Positions 9,909 to 21,918 of a stretch of 64,000 nucleotides of DNA are shown piece by piece. A model generated the notes under the pieces. It was not told the DNA's origin. It searched no databases and saw only the letters and a list, made by a program, of their open reading frames with translations. The position numbers were made by a program, and so were the translations under genes. Origin of the DNA: Clostridium acetobutylicum ATCC 824 (lineage in GTDB: Bacteria; Bacillota; Clostridia; Clostridiales; Clostridiaceae); contig NC_003030.1 in assembly GCF_000008765.1 (NCBI RefSeq), positions 3,320,001-3,384,000 of the forward strand, given 5' to 3'. Each line of letters starts with the position of its first letter. Positions within the stretch are counted from its first letter, which is position 1.

Positions 9909-10931
9909 CTACCTTAAATTTTCTCTTACATAAAGGGCTCGCTTTATATTTTCTTCTTTCTTAGATAATTCTTTATTATAAATCTCCTGTAGTGTTGCCC
10001 TTTGCGTATTAACTAACAAATTGTTTAATGATTTTTTACTTATATCATTTATAATTCCTATTTCTACACCCATTCTTACATTCGAAATAAGATTTAAGCA
10101 TTCATTACTGTCTAGAATTACGGAGTTTTTAAGTATTCCAAGTGATCTAGCTATTTTATCTTCTAATTCATATTTGTACTTTTTCATCAGTTGTTCTCTT
10201 GATAAATTTTCTTGGTTAATAATTTGTTCAACAACAGTTTTTAAATTTGATATAATGTCATTTTCACTCATACCCAAAGTAATTTGATTTGATATTTGAT
10301 ACAAACTACCAATAGCCTTAGAACCTTCTCCCCAAAGACCTCTTATAGTAATTCCTATTTGGGATAACGCATTTAATATTCTTGGCATCTCATTATTCAT
10401 TGATAATGCTGGAAGATGAATCATCACAGATGCCCTCATGCCAGTTCCTATATTTGTTGGGCATGCAGTCAAATATCCTATTTTCTCATCAAATGCATAA
10501 TCTAAGTTTTCCTCAATTTTGTCATCAATTCTATCTATACATTCGTATGCTTCTTCCAAATTTAGCCCAGCAGTTATTGCCTGAAGTCTTAAATGGTCTT
10601 CTTCATTTACCATTACACTTATAGTCTCATCCTTATTTAGTATAAATGCTGATCTATTATAATTTTCTATAAGTTTTTTACTTATTAAATGTTTTTCAAG
10701 ATACTCTGCATTACAATTGTTGTCATTTTTCCATAAATCTATACATGTAAAATTTTCTTTTCCATCATTAGAAACGATAAGTGTATCTTTAATTTTTTTT
10801 ACTACATCTCTTCCTTCATCATCGGATAATTTATCTGGAAAAGGTATTCCTTTTATATTTCTAGCTAGCCTAATTCTTGTTGTTATTACTATATCATTGT
10901 CTTTTAAATCGCTATTAAGCCAATTTTTCAT
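9909..10931 (-). CDS. mcsB: Protein-arginine kinase McsB
   Basis: McsB phosphorylates arginines on aggregated or misfolded proteins, and on CtsR, targeting them to ClpC-ClpP. The 340-residue protein belongs to the phosphagen kinase fold: TTRIRLARN near the N-terminus binds nucleotide, and CPTNIGTGMRASVM is the signature with the catalytic cysteine. The start is the ATG at 10931, 9 bases after GGAGGTG; an ATG at 10949 contains that site and is rejected. The gene begins one base after the mcsA stop, so translation is coupled. Confidence 0.95.
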   Translation of the reverse strand: MKNWLNSDLKDNDIVITTRIRLARNIKGIPFPDKLSDDEGRDVVKKIKDTLIVSNDGKENFTCIDLWKNDNNCNAEYLEKHLISKKLIENYNRSAFILNKDETISVMVNEEDHLRLQAITAGLNLEEAYECIDRIDDKIEENLDYAFDEKIGYLTACPTNIGTGMRASVMIHLPALSMNNEMPRILNALSQIGITIRGLWGEGSKAIGSLYQISNQITLGMSENDIISNLKTVVEQIINQENLSREQLMKKYKYELEDKIARSLGILKNSVILDSNECLNLISNVRMGVEIGIINDISKKSLNNLLVNTQRATLQEIYNKELSKKEENIKRALYVRENLR

Positions 10932-10932
10932 A

Positions 10933-11460
10933 TCATTTTTCACCTCCATCTTTTTCTTGAAGGCTTTTTATTTTATCCCTAAGTTCTGCTGCTTTTTCAT
11001 ACTCTTCTTCAAGCACAGCTTTTTGAAGTTCTGCCTTAAGTTTTAGTATATTATTTTTATTTATTATTTTTCTTCCTGCTTTTTTAGGTATTTTACCGTT
11101 GTGTTCAACGTTGCCTTGAACCCTATTTATAATAGGTAATAACATTGAATTAAAGTATTTGTAGCATTCGCTACATCCAAATAATCCTTTATCTTTAAAT
11201 TCACTATAAGTAGTTCCACAATTTTTACATACCAATTCTTCACATTTAGTGCTTTGAGAACTACCTCCAATATAATCCATTATTCCACTTAAAATATTTT
11301 GAAAAGAGAATGGAGAAATAAAGTCAATATCAGAAGCTATATTAACTCCTTGAATATTTTGAGCACAGTTTTCACATACATTTAATTCTCTTTTATCTCC
11401 ATTTATTATTTGTGTTATATGAACATTAGCCTCATTTTTATGACAAACCTCACATATCAT
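10933..11460 (-). CDS. mcsA: McsA, zinc-binding activator of McsB
   Basis: A 175-residue protein with paired CxxC motifs (MICEVC, CENC, CKNC, CSEC) for zinc and a C-terminal UVR domain (LQKAVLEEEYEKAAELRDK). It stimulates McsB kinase activity and helps control CtsR. The ATG at 11460 follows GGTG by 6 bases; upstream TTG and GTG codons in frame lie in or before that site. It sits between ctsR and mcsB in the standard order. Confidence 0.93.
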   Translation of the reverse strand: MICEVCHKNEANVHITQIINGDKRELNVCENCAQNIQGVNIASDIDFISPFSFQNILSGIMDYIGGSSQSTKCEELVCKNCGTTYSEFKDKGLFGCSECYKYFNSMLLPIINRVQGNVEHNGKIPKKAGRKIINKNNILKLKAELQKAVLEEEYEKAAELRDKIKSLQEKDGGEK

Positions 11461-11484
11461 AATTTTCACCAACCTTTCAATATA

Positions 11485-11946
11485 TTATACAGACAAAATA
11501 ATAAGCACAGATTTCATGATTTGGGCTCTCAACTCATTCCTTTTATCGCCCGCATATAATAATGCTCTATCATTTATACAGGCCTTTATTATTGCCACTT
11601 CCCTAGATGTTAAAAGATTCATATCAAAAAGACCATCTATTATCTTACATCCAGCATCATAAGTTATACTATTTTTTATTCTATCCACAATAGAATTTAT
11701 AAACGGCTTTTTTTCATTTTCTCTATATTCAACTTTACGAATTCTTATGCATCCGCCTCCACCACGCCTACTTTCTATATAGTATCCCTTATCCGTAGTA
11801 AATCTAGTTGTTAAAACATAATTTATTTGAGAAGGAGCACAACTAAAGTGATTAGCTAATTCATTTCTCTGTATTTCCAGCTCATTTTCAGTGTTTTCAG
11901 CAATCAATTCCTTTAAAAATTCTTCTATTATATCAGATAATCGCAT
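11485..11946 (-). CDS. ctsR: CtsR, transcriptional repressor of class III heat-shock genes
   Basis: A 153-residue winged-helix repressor that binds tandem heptamers and is inactivated by heat and McsA/McsB. The DNA-binding region includes the tetraglycine wing (ESRRGGGGCIRI), a hallmark of CtsR. It is the first gene of the clpC operon, and its own promoter carries a perfect CtsR operator (11975-11991), so it is autoregulated. Confidence 0.95.
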   Translation of the reverse strand: MRLSDIIEEFLKELIAENTENELEIQRNELANHFSCAPSQINYVLTTRFTTDKGYYIESRRGGGGCIRIRKVEYRENEKKPFINSIVDRIKNSITYDAGCKIIDGLFDMNLLTSREVAIIKACINDRALLYAGDKRNELRAQIMKSVLIILSV

Positions 11947-11974
11947 TATGTTTTCCCCTTTATATTAACTTTAC

Positions 11975-12022
11975 TTTGACTTTCTTTGACTTTATTATAT
12001 AACATAATTTTGTATTTTTCAA
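11975..12022 (-). promoter_or_regulatory. ctsR promoter with overlapping CtsR operator
   Basis: On the minus strand TTGAAA (12017-12022) and TATAAT (11994-11999) have a 17-base spacer. Directly downstream is AGTCAAA-GAA-AGTCAAA (11991-11975), an exact match to the heptamer direct repeat with NAN spacer described for CtsR. It covers the start-site region, fitting repression by blocking initiation. Confidence 0.9.
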
Positions 12023-12200
12023 TACTATATCATAATAATTTTTTATCTTCCATTTTAGGTTAAAAGATAAAAATAGAGTTCTAATCTAAATATCTAATTA
12101 TCTTTTTATAAACATATACAAATTAAATACTTACTATTAAACCCTATTTCTATTTGTCCATTTTTTCTTCTTCTAAAATTCAAACAAGAACTATATAAAT

Positions 12201-12440
12201 CTATCTATTCATTTTAAGCGCTTTAATATTGCACTTACCATTTTTATCTACGTATCTTTGCTTTATTTGAAACTTATTATTTTCAAGCATATTACATATT
12301 ATATCAACATTTTTTTTATCTCCATTTTCCATTACTATAGTAAATTTATCATCCTTATTTATAAATTCCATGTAATCATGAATATTACTATAATCGCTTA
12401 AATTTATTTTATCATTAATCTTTAATTGGTACTCTGTCAT
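12201..12440 (-). CDS. Small hypothetical protein
   Basis: A 79-residue, charged, soluble protein with no motif I recognise. A strong GGGAGGA site lies 8 to 9 bases before ATG, which supports translation. It has no cysteines besides two scattered ones, no signal peptide and no membrane segment. It lies alone between the rRNA operon terminator and the ctsR promoter. A weak inverted repeat near 12043-12072 follows it; the rest of the 12023-12200 gap is featureless AT-rich DNA. Confidence 0.65.
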   Translation of the reverse strand: MTEYQLKINDKINLSDYSNIHDYMEFINKDDKFTIVMENGDKKNVDIICNMLENNKFQIKQRYVDKNGKCNIKALKMNR

Positions 12441-12530
12441 TTGTTTATTCCTCCCTATAGTTTATAATATTTTTTGCAATTATAGATTTAATATTCATAA
12501 ATGTTTCAATCAAAACAAAAAAACAAAAAT

Positions 12531-12558
12531 GGATGGTTTAAATATAATAAAACCACCC
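12531..12558 (-). terminator. Terminator of the rRNA operon
   Basis: A 9-bp stem with one wobble pair (12531-12539 with 12550-12558) is followed on the minus strand by ATTTTTGTTTTTTTG. It lies 30 bases past tRNA-Asn, the last gene of the operon. Confidence 0.75.
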
Positions 12559-12588
12559 TGTACATTCATAATTATTCAAAAAATAAAA

Positions 12589-12663
12589 TGGCTCCGCGAA
12601 AAGGATTCGAACCTTCAACCTATCGGTTAACAGCCGAGTGCTCCACCGTTGAGCTATCGCGGA
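12589..12663 (-). tRNA. tRNA-Asn (GTT)
   Basis: A 75-base cloverleaf with acceptor TCCGCGA/TCGCGGA, anticodon GTT in the loop and T-loop GTTCGAATC; CCA is encoded. It is identical in sequence to the copy at 21654-21728, and the 13 bases downstream are also shared. It is the last gene of the rRNA operon. Confidence 0.97.
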
Positions 12664-12673
12664 ATAACATTTT

Positions 12674-12791
12674 ACCCGGCAATGACCTACTCTCCCACAG
12701 GGCTGCCCCTGCAGTACCATCGGCGCTTTGGTTCTTAACCTTCGTGTTCGGTATGGGAACGGGTGTTACAACCAAGCTATGGTCACCGGAT
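12674..12791 (-). rRNA. rrf: 5S ribosomal RNA
   Basis: About 118 bases on the minus strand from ATCCGGTGACCATAGC to GGTCATTGCCGGG, with complementary ends and the conserved CGAAC-containing loop. It lies between 23S and tRNA-Asn. Exact ends are approximate. Confidence 0.95.
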
Positions 12792-12818
12792 TAATTTATT
12801 TAGTTTTCGAAAGTACTT

Positions 12819-12844
12819 TGTACTTTCAAAATTGCATAGTAATC
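12819..12844 (-). other. 23S processing stem, 3' arm
   Basis: This segment is complementary, with one mismatch over 25 bases, to 15842-15866 in the 16S-23S spacer. The two arms flank 23S and would form the precursor stalk cut by RNase III-type processing. Confidence 0.75.
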
Positions 12845-12865
12845 TTAATATATTTACCTTTATAT

Positions 12866-15773
<2,908 letters not shown>

Positions 15774-15841
15774 AGTAAATATATTTAAATTCAAACAACA
15801 AAGAATTAACTTTGCCTTGCTTTAGAGTATTACTCTATATT

Positions 15842-15866
15842 GATTACTATGCAATTTTCAAAGTAC
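15842..15866 (-). other. 23S processing stem, 5' arm (16S-23S spacer)
   Basis: It pairs with 12819-12844 beyond the 23S 3' end. The spacer between 16S and 23S is about 175 bases and carries no tRNA gene. Confidence 0.75.
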
Positions 15867-15889
15867 AAATTTAGAGAGAATTAAACTCT

Positions 15890-15915
15890 CAAAATTAAAC
15901 AGAGAACAAAGAACC
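15890..15915 (-). other. 16S processing stem, 3' arm
   Basis: It pairs over about 25 bases with 17550-17575 in the leader, with one or two mismatches. The arms bracket the 16S gene and would form its precursor stalk. Confidence 0.75.
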
Positions 15916-15942
15916 TTCATGGAAATTACATTTCCATGTCGA

Positions 15943-17457
<1,515 letters not shown>

Positions 17458-17549
17458 AAGTTTTGATATAATACAGATGCTAATCTGTATTCCTTTAGCT
17501 CATCGCTAAATTTATTTAAATAGAATAAATTCTATTCAAAAGAATTGCT

Positions 17550-17575
17550 GGTTCTTTAATTCTCTGTTTAATTTT
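17550..17575 (-). other. 16S processing stem, 5' arm
   Basis: It lies about 95 bases upstream of mature 16S and is complementary to 15890-15915. Confidence 0.75.
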
Positions 17576-17613
17576 AAAAGTTCAATTGTTCGCTGCACTC
17601 AGACAGCTTAATT

Positions 17614-17642
17614 ATAATAACATCTACATTTAATCTTGTCAA
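17614..17642 (-). promoter_or_regulatory. rRNA operon promoter
   Basis: TTGACA (17637-17642) and TATTAT (17614-17619) have a 17-base spacer on the minus strand, about 155 bases before 16S. TATAAT overlaps at 17611-17616. An A/T-rich tract lies upstream of the -35 box, as expected for an UP-like element. Confidence 0.75.
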
Positions 17643-17856
17643 CTACTTTTTTCGTTTTTAAGATTGAATGTTGTCGCTTAGTGCGGCGACATGTAATATA
17701 ATATCACATAGTGTATTATATACTTTTATTATTAACATCATTTAAGATAAATATACCTCTTTCTCTCTGTTTTTTTACATTATACTCAATATTTCTTATA
17801 TTGATACTCAAGGAGTAGTTTATGACATAATTTTGAAAATAAGACCCTAAAACGAC

Positions 17857-17905
17857 AAAACAAGGTATACTAAAAAACAAATATAAACTTAGTATGCCTT
17901 GTTTT
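17857..17905. repeat. Imperfect inverted repeat, possible second terminator
   Basis: Arms of 16 bases (17857-17872 and 17890-17905) match with a single wobble position. It lies between the tRNA-Ala terminator and the rRNA leader. T-rich sequence follows on both strands, so it may back up the first terminator. Confidence 0.5.
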
Positions 17906-17923
17906 TACCTTCTTATACTATTA

Positions 17924-17960
17924 TATAAAAAAAAGAGCAGCCATCACTGACTGTTCTTTT
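17924..17960 (-). terminator. Terminator of the tRNA(CAT)-tRNA-Ala transcript
   Basis: A 10-bp stem (17931-17940 with 17951-17960, one wobble) with a 10-base loop is followed on the minus strand by a run of eight T. It begins directly after the CCA end of tRNA-Ala and separates this pair from the rRNA operon. Confidence 0.8.
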
Positions 17961-18036
17961 TGGTGGAGAATAAGAGATTCGAACTCTTGACCCCCTGCGT
18001 GCAAGGCAGGTGCTCTCCCAGCTGAGCTAATCCCCC
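17961..18036 (-). tRNA. tRNA-Ala (TGC)
   Basis: A 76-base cloverleaf with CCA encoded: GGGGGATTAGCTCAG start, anticodon TGC in loop CTTGCAC, and T-loop GTTCGAATC. It is co-transcribed with the CAT tRNA just upstream and ends in its own terminator. Confidence 0.97.
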
Positions 18037-18037
18037 A

Positions 18038-18114
18038 TGGTGGACCTTCAGGGACTCGAACCCCGGACCGACCGGTTATGAGCCGGTTGCTCTAACCAAC
18101 TGAGCTAAAGATCC
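18038..18114 (-). tRNA. tRNA with CAT anticodon, probably tRNA-Ile2 (lysidine type)
   Basis: A 77-base cloverleaf with CCA encoded; acceptor GGATCTT/AAGGTCC, anticodon stem ACCGG/CCGGT and loop CTCATAA. A clear elongator tRNA-Met (34363-34439) and an initiator (34446-34521) are also in the window, so this third CAT tRNA is best read as Ile2, whose C34 is changed to lysidine by TilS (gene at 30269-31654). Elongator Met cannot be excluded from sequence alone. Confidence 0.8.
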
Positions 18115-18192
18115 ATTTCCTAGCAACAATTTAAATATTGTTAGTTAAATCACTTGCTAGGCTAAACCGTAGCAAACAACTTACAGTAAGAT

Positions 18193-18221
18193 ATTATAGA
18201 TCATTTAAATATGTTTGTCAA
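18193..18221 (-). promoter_or_regulatory. Promoter of the tRNA(CAT)-tRNA-Ala transcript
   Basis: A consensus sigma-A promoter on the minus strand: TTGACA (18216-18221), 17 bases, TATAAT (18193-18198). It lies about 80 bases before the first tRNA. Confidence 0.85.
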
Positions 18222-18266
18222 CAGTATTTTTTAAAAAAGTTTAAAATTTATATTTTTTTGTTTTTC

Positions 18267-19655
18267 CTACTTTAAGTTGTTTACTATTTCTTTAAACTTA
18301 TTACCTCTCACTTCAAAATTAGGAAAAGAATCAAAGCTTGCACATGCTGGTGATAATGTTACAATATCCCCATTAGTAGCTACCTTTTTAGCTTCACATA
18401 CAGCCTCTTCTAAATTATCTGATAGTATTATAGGTAATTTTATATTTTTCTCACAAATAACCTTGTCAAAAGTTTCTTTTATTTTATTCTTTGTAGCTCC
18501 CATTAAAATTAGTACCTTTATTTTGTCATACCCTTTTTCTGCAAGTGGCTCAAAAGGAATGTGTTTATCATATCCTCCTGCTATAAGTATAACTGGTCTT
18601 TCATAAGCATTAAGTCCTGAAATAGTTCTTGTAGGACTTGATGCTATTGAATCATTATAATACTTTACTCCATCTAATTCTCTTACAAATTCACGCCTAT
18701 GCTCTACTCCAGCAAAATTCATTGCTACTTTTATCATACTTTCTTTTGACACATCCTTGCTCACTGCACAAAACGCTGCCATAAAGTTTTTTACATTATC
18801 CATTCCCTTTATTTTTATATCATCCTTGTTGCATATTTTATTTTCAAATAAATATATATTTCCATCTTGTTTATTATAATATGCTCCATTTTTGACCTTT
18901 TCGTTTCTGCTAAATTTCAACAAATCTCCTAAAGCTTCGCTCTCCATATTATTTGTTATTTCGTTGTCTCTGTTTATTATCAGAACATTACCTTTGCTTT
19001 GATGGGTAAATATATTTTTCTTTGCATTTATATATTCCTCCATGTTCTTGTGTATATCAAGATGATTAGGACTAAGATTTGTAACAACTGCTACTTCAGG
19101 TGAAACATCTATTGTCATAAGTTGAAAACTAGATAATTCTAATACTACTTTATCCTTTGTAGAAACCTCTTTTATTTTTGAAAACAAAGGTGTTCCTATA
19201 TTACCTCCAACCCACGTTTTATAACCTTCTTCTTTAAGCATATTATATATAAGTGTAGTAGTTGTAGTCTTTCCATCGCTACCTGTTACACCAAAAATTT
19301 TAGCTGGGCAATATTTTATAAACTCTTCCATTTCTGATGTTATATATGCACCCTCTTGTTTTGCTTTCACTAATGCTTCGCTGTCTATTCTCATGGACGG
19401 TGTTTTAAATACTACATCAAAGCCTTTTAATGCAGATAAATAATTCTCTCCAAGCTCAAACTTTACGTTCTCACTTGAAAATTCATTAATTACTTCATCA
19501 CCTAATTCTTCTTTTGTTTTTCTATCAAACGCAGTTATCTCAGCTCCTAATTTACTTAGAAAATGTATAAGTGGTCTATTACTTATTCCCATTCCAACAA
19601 CTGCAGTTTTTTTATTTTTTATAAATTTCACAAATTCATTAAAATCTCTTTTCAT
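18267..19655 (-). CDS. murD: UDP-N-acetylmuramoylalanine--D-glutamate ligase
   Basis: MurD adds D-glutamate to UDP-MurNAc-L-Ala in the cytosol during peptidoglycan precursor synthesis. The N-terminal Rossmann domain binds the UDP part, the ATP loop is [12 protein letters not shown], and the central [10 protein letters not shown] and C-terminal ligase domain ([18 protein letters not shown]) are family-typical. The start is ATG at 19655, 9 bases after GGGAGGA; an ATG at 19673 contains that site. The product is 462 residues. It stands alone, away from the usual dcw cluster, between the tRNA-Ala promoter and glyS. Confidence 0.95.
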   Translation of the reverse strand: MKRDFNEFVKFIKNKKTAVVGMGISNRPLIHFLSKLGAEITAFDRKTKEELGDEVINEFSSENVKFELGENYLSALKGFDVVFKTPSMRIDSEALVKAKQEGAYITSEMEEFIKYCPAKIFGVTGSDGKTTTTTLIYNMLKEEGYKTWVGGNIGTPLFSKIKEVSTKDKVVLELSSFQLMTIDVSPEVAVVTNLSPNHLDIHKNMEEYINAKKNIFTHQSKGNVLIINRDNEITNNMESEALGDLLKFSRNEKVKNGAYYNKQDGNIYLFENKICNKDDIKIKGMDNVKNFMAAFCAVSKDVSKESMIKVAMNFAGVEHRREFVRELDGVKYYNDSIASSPTRTISGLNAYERPVILIAGGYDKHIPFEPLAEKGYDKIKVLILMGATKNKIKETFDKVICEKNIKLPIILSDNLEEAVCEAKKVATNGDIVTLSPACASFDSFPNFEVRGNKFKEIVNNLK

Positions 19656-19759
19656 ATCGCTAAATCCTCCCATTTCAGATTCAATTATATCACTTTACAA
19701 AACTATAACAAATAGAAATTTTACATCTAAAATATTAACAGTAATTGCTTTATAGTGAC

Positions 19760-19795
19760 ACTTTACATAAAAAATATATATTTTTTATGTAAAGT
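19760..19795. repeat. Perfect 36-bp palindrome
   Basis: Two 18-base arms with no loop: positions 19760-19777 are the exact reverse complement of 19778-19795 (ACTTTACATAAAAAATAT and its partner). It ends one base before the -35 box of the candidate small RNA. No T-run follows on either strand, so it does not look like a terminator. It could be an operator for a dimeric regulator or a cruciform-forming site. Confidence 0.8.
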
Positions 19796-19796
19796 A

Positions 19797-19826
19797 TTGA
19801 AAAATATTAATATATTGTGCTATAAT
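19797..19826 (+). promoter_or_regulatory. Promoter of the candidate small RNA
   Basis: TTGAAA (19797-19802) and TATAAT (19821-19826) with an 18-base spacer on the + strand, in a stretch where both flanking genes are on the minus strand. Confidence 0.65.
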
Positions 19827-19832
19827 ATAGAA

Positions 19833-19943
19833 GTGCCGTAAGGAAAACATTAATATAATTCCCCAAGTTTTAATTGAACATATAACATATCCCCATGATT
19901 AAACCCTATTTTGCCGGATTTTAGTATCCGGCTTTTTCTTTTT
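19833..19943 (+). ncRNA. Candidate orphan small RNA, about 110 nt
   Basis: A short transcription unit with its own promoter (19797-19826) and a strong terminator (stem GCCGGAT/ATCCGGC at 19913-19919 and 19926-19932, then TTTTTCTTTTT). No open frame with a ribosome binding site is present; a 9-codon ATG frame at 19898 lacks one. Three single-stranded C-rich motifs (TTCCCCAAG, ATCCCCATG, AAACCCTAT) resemble the Shine-Dalgarno-pairing loops of Firmicute regulatory RNAs such as RsaE/RoxS. It does not match 6S, SRP RNA, tmRNA or RNase P as I know them. Function is unknown. Confidence 0.6.
19913..19943 (+). terminator. Terminator of the candidate small RNA
   Basis: A 7-bp GC-rich stem with a 6-base loop (tttagt), followed on the + strand by TTTTTCTTTTT. 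The minus-strand side is A-rich, so it acts on + strand transcription. Confidence 0.85.
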
Positions 19944-20026
19944 GTACAAGCTTTTAAAATAAAGGACTTTCTATATTACAAACCTCAACAGTTTTTATAA
20001 GAAAATCCTTTACTTTATTAAATAAT

Positions 20027-21415
20027 CTATTTTATTTTTTCTTCTAAGTATTTTTCTAACTCTTCAATTTTAACTCTTACCTGACTCATGCTGTCTCTAT
20101 CTCTTATAGTAACCGCTTCATCTTCTAAAGTGTCAAAATCAACAGTTATACAATAAGGTGTTCCTATTTCATCCTGTCTTCTATATCTCTTACCAATACT
20201 TCCTGTTTCATCATATTCAATGTTAAATTTAGAACTAATCTTACTATATACATCTAAAGCTTTTTCAGATAACTTCTTACTTAAAGGAAGAACTGCAGCT
20301 TTAATAGGTGCAATTTGTGGATGAAAATGTAATACTATTCTTTGATCTCCACCTTCAAGTTCTTCTTCATCGTAGGCATCAATTAAAAATGCAAGTGCAA
20401 CTCTATCTGCTCCTAAAGAAGGCTCTATTACATATGGAACATATTTCTCATTAGTTGATGGATCTAAATAATTCATATCCTCTCCTGAATGGTCCATATG
20501 TTTCTTAAGGTCATAATCTGTTCTATCAGCTACGCCCCAAAGCTCGCCCCAACCAAATGGGAATTTATACTCTATATCTGAAGTTGCTTTACTATAGAAT
20601 ACTAATTCTTCTGCTGAATGATCCCTAAATCTTAAATTTTCTTTATTAATGCCTAAATCCAACAAGAAACTCCAGCAATAATCTTTCCAATATTTAAACC
20701 ACTCTAAATCTGTTCCAGGTTTACAGAAAAACTCTAATTCCATTTGCTCAAATTCTCTAGTTCTGAATGTAAAGTTTCCAGGTGTTATTTCATTTCTAAA
20801 AGCTTTACCTATCTGTCCTATTCCAAAAGGAACTTTTTTTCTTGATGATCTCTGAACATTTTTAAAGTTAACAAATATACCTTGTGCTGTTTCTGGTCTT
20901 AAGTATATTTCTGATGAAGCATCTTCTGTTACTCCTTGGAAAGTTTTAAACATAAGATTAAACTTTCTGATACTAGTAAAGTTCTCTTTACCACATTTAG
21001 GACATTTAATATGTTTATCCTTTATGAAGTTTTCTAGTTTTTCATTTGACCATCCATCAGCACTCGCCACTTCGGCTCCCTGCTCTGTTAAATAGTCCTC
21101 AACAATTTTATCTGCTCTAAACCTTGATTTACATTCTTTACAGTCCATTAGAGGATCTGAAAAGCCTCCAAGATGACCAGACGCTACCCAAACTTCGCTG
21201 TTCATTAATATAGCACAATCAAGTCCTACATTATATGTATTATCCTGCACAAACTTTTTCCACCATAATTTTTTTACATTGTTTTTCAGTTCCACACCTA
21301 GAGGACCATAATCCCATGAATTTGCAAGACCACCGTATATTTCAGATCCAGCAAAAACAAATCCTCTATTTTTCGCCAAAGAAACTATTTTGTCCATAGT
21401 CTTTTCATCTTTCAT
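20027..21415 (-). CDS. glyS: Glycine--tRNA ligase (single-chain type)
   Basis: A 462-residue class II synthetase of the homodimeric (eukaryote-like) GlyRS form, not the alpha2-beta2 form. Motif 2 ([21 protein letters not shown]) and motif 3 ([14 protein letters not shown]) are visible; C-x-C pairs ([14 protein letters not shown]) probably bind zinc. ATG follows AGGAGG by 9 bases. Expression is set by a T-box leader directly upstream (about 21430-21625). It is charged with Gly-tRNA supply for translation in the cytosol. Confidence 0.96.
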   Translation of the reverse strand: MKDEKTMDKIVSLAKNRGFVFAGSEIYGGLANSWDYGPLGVELKNNVKKLWWKKFVQDNTYNVGLDCAILMNSEVWVASGHLGGFSDPLMDCKECKSRFRADKIVEDYLTEQGAEVASADGWSNEKLENFIKDKHIKCPKCGKENFTSIRKFNLMFKTFQGVTEDASSEIYLRPETAQGIFVNFKNVQRSSRKKVPFGIGQIGKAFRNEITPGNFTFRTREFEQMELEFFCKPGTDLEWFKYWKDYCWSFLLDLGINKENLRFRDHSAEELVFYSKATSDIEYKFPFGWGELWGVADRTDYDLKKHMDHSGEDMNYLDPSTNEKYVPYVIEPSLGADRVALAFLIDAYDEEELEGGDQRIVLHFHPQIAPIKAAVLPLSKKLSEKALDVYSKISSKFNIEYDETGSIGKRYRRQDEIGTPYCITVDFDTLEDEAVTIRDRDSMSQVRVKIEELEKYLEEKIK

Positions 21416-21429
21416 TTGCTTTTACCTCC

Positions 21430-21625
21430 TAATATAATTTTATAAAAATAAAAAAGACTATCACCTCAAAGGGACGAAATTACTTCCGCGGTTCCACCCT
21501 TATTGGCAATAGCCCTGCTTTTCTTTTAAAAATACTCGAAAGACTCCACTACTGAATTTTCTTGACCGTTTACACCCTCCACAGCCTCTCTTTGAAGAAA
21601 ATACAATTTCTATCTTTGTCATTGT
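21430..21625 (-). promoter_or_regulatory. T-box leader of glyS
   Basis: The minus strand has the T-box core TGGAACCGCGGAAGTA (21496-21481) within AAGGGTGGAACCGCGG. A terminator can form between GGCTATTGCC (21514-21505) and GGTGATAGTC (21465-21456), extended by AAGGG/CCCTT and followed by a T-run at 21455-21450. An upstream stem-I-like region (about 21540-21600) includes AGTAGTGGAGTC. Uncharged tRNA-Gly would favour the antiterminator. I cannot assign the specifier codon by eye. The tRNA-Asn at 21654 lies about 30 bases upstream with no terminator between. Confidence 0.88.
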
Positions 21626-21653
21626 ATAGATATTAAATTATCAAAAAATAAAA

Positions 21654-21728
21654 TGGCTCCGCGAAAAGGATTCGAACCTTCAACCTATCGGTTAACAGCC
21701 GAGTGCTCCACCGTTGAGCTATCGCGGA
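21654..21728 (-). tRNA. tRNA-Asn (GTT), second copy
   Basis: Identical over 75 bases to the copy at 12589-12663, anticodon GTT, CCA encoded. It has its own consensus promoter and may be co-transcribed with the glyS T-box leader because no terminator separates them. Confidence 0.97.
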
Positions 21729-21755
21729 ATGTTCCATGTCTTGACTACGAATATT

Positions 21756-21783
21756 ATTATATCATATCCACACATAATGTCAA
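21756..21783 (-). promoter_or_regulatory. Promoter of tRNA-Asn (and possibly glyS)
   Basis: TTGACA (21778-21783), a 16-base spacer and TATAAT (21756-21761) on the minus strand, 28 bases before tRNA-Asn. Confidence 0.8.
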
Positions 21784-21871
21784 CACTTTTTTTAAACTTT
21801 TTTTCCTTAAATCATATTTAATAGCTTTTTTTCAATTAGTTACATAGGTATAGCATTCCAAAGCACCCATA

Positions 21872-21917
21872 AATAAAAGACGGCAGACACTATTTAAGCT
21901 TTCTGCCGTCTTTTATT
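21872..21917 (-). terminator. Terminator after lysS
   Basis: A perfect 15-bp stem (21872-21886 with 21903-21917) with a 16-base loop; on the minus strand the right arm ends in TTTTATTTAT. It begins directly after the lysS stop. Confidence 0.85.
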
Positions 21918-21918
21918 A

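Larger units (their letters stand above)
17458..17856 (-). other. rRNA operon leader and upstream region
   Basis: About 400 bases without a protein gene. It holds the processing arm at 17550-17575, the rrn promoter at 17614-17642, and a small GC-rich hairpin near 17672-17691. Further upstream is AT-rich DNA with TATAAT-like hexamers (for example 17780-17785) that could be secondary promoters, though none has a good -35 box at normal spacing. Confidence 0.6.

Noticed and set aside
17761..17800. Second consensus promoter for the rRNA operon
   Set aside because: A TATAAT is present but the nearest TTGAGT is about 21 bases away and no activator is implied, so it is not listed as a promoter.
19898..19927. 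9-codon ATG frame inside the candidate small RNA
   Set aside because: No Shine-Dalgarno precedes it and it runs into the terminator stem, so coding is unlikely.
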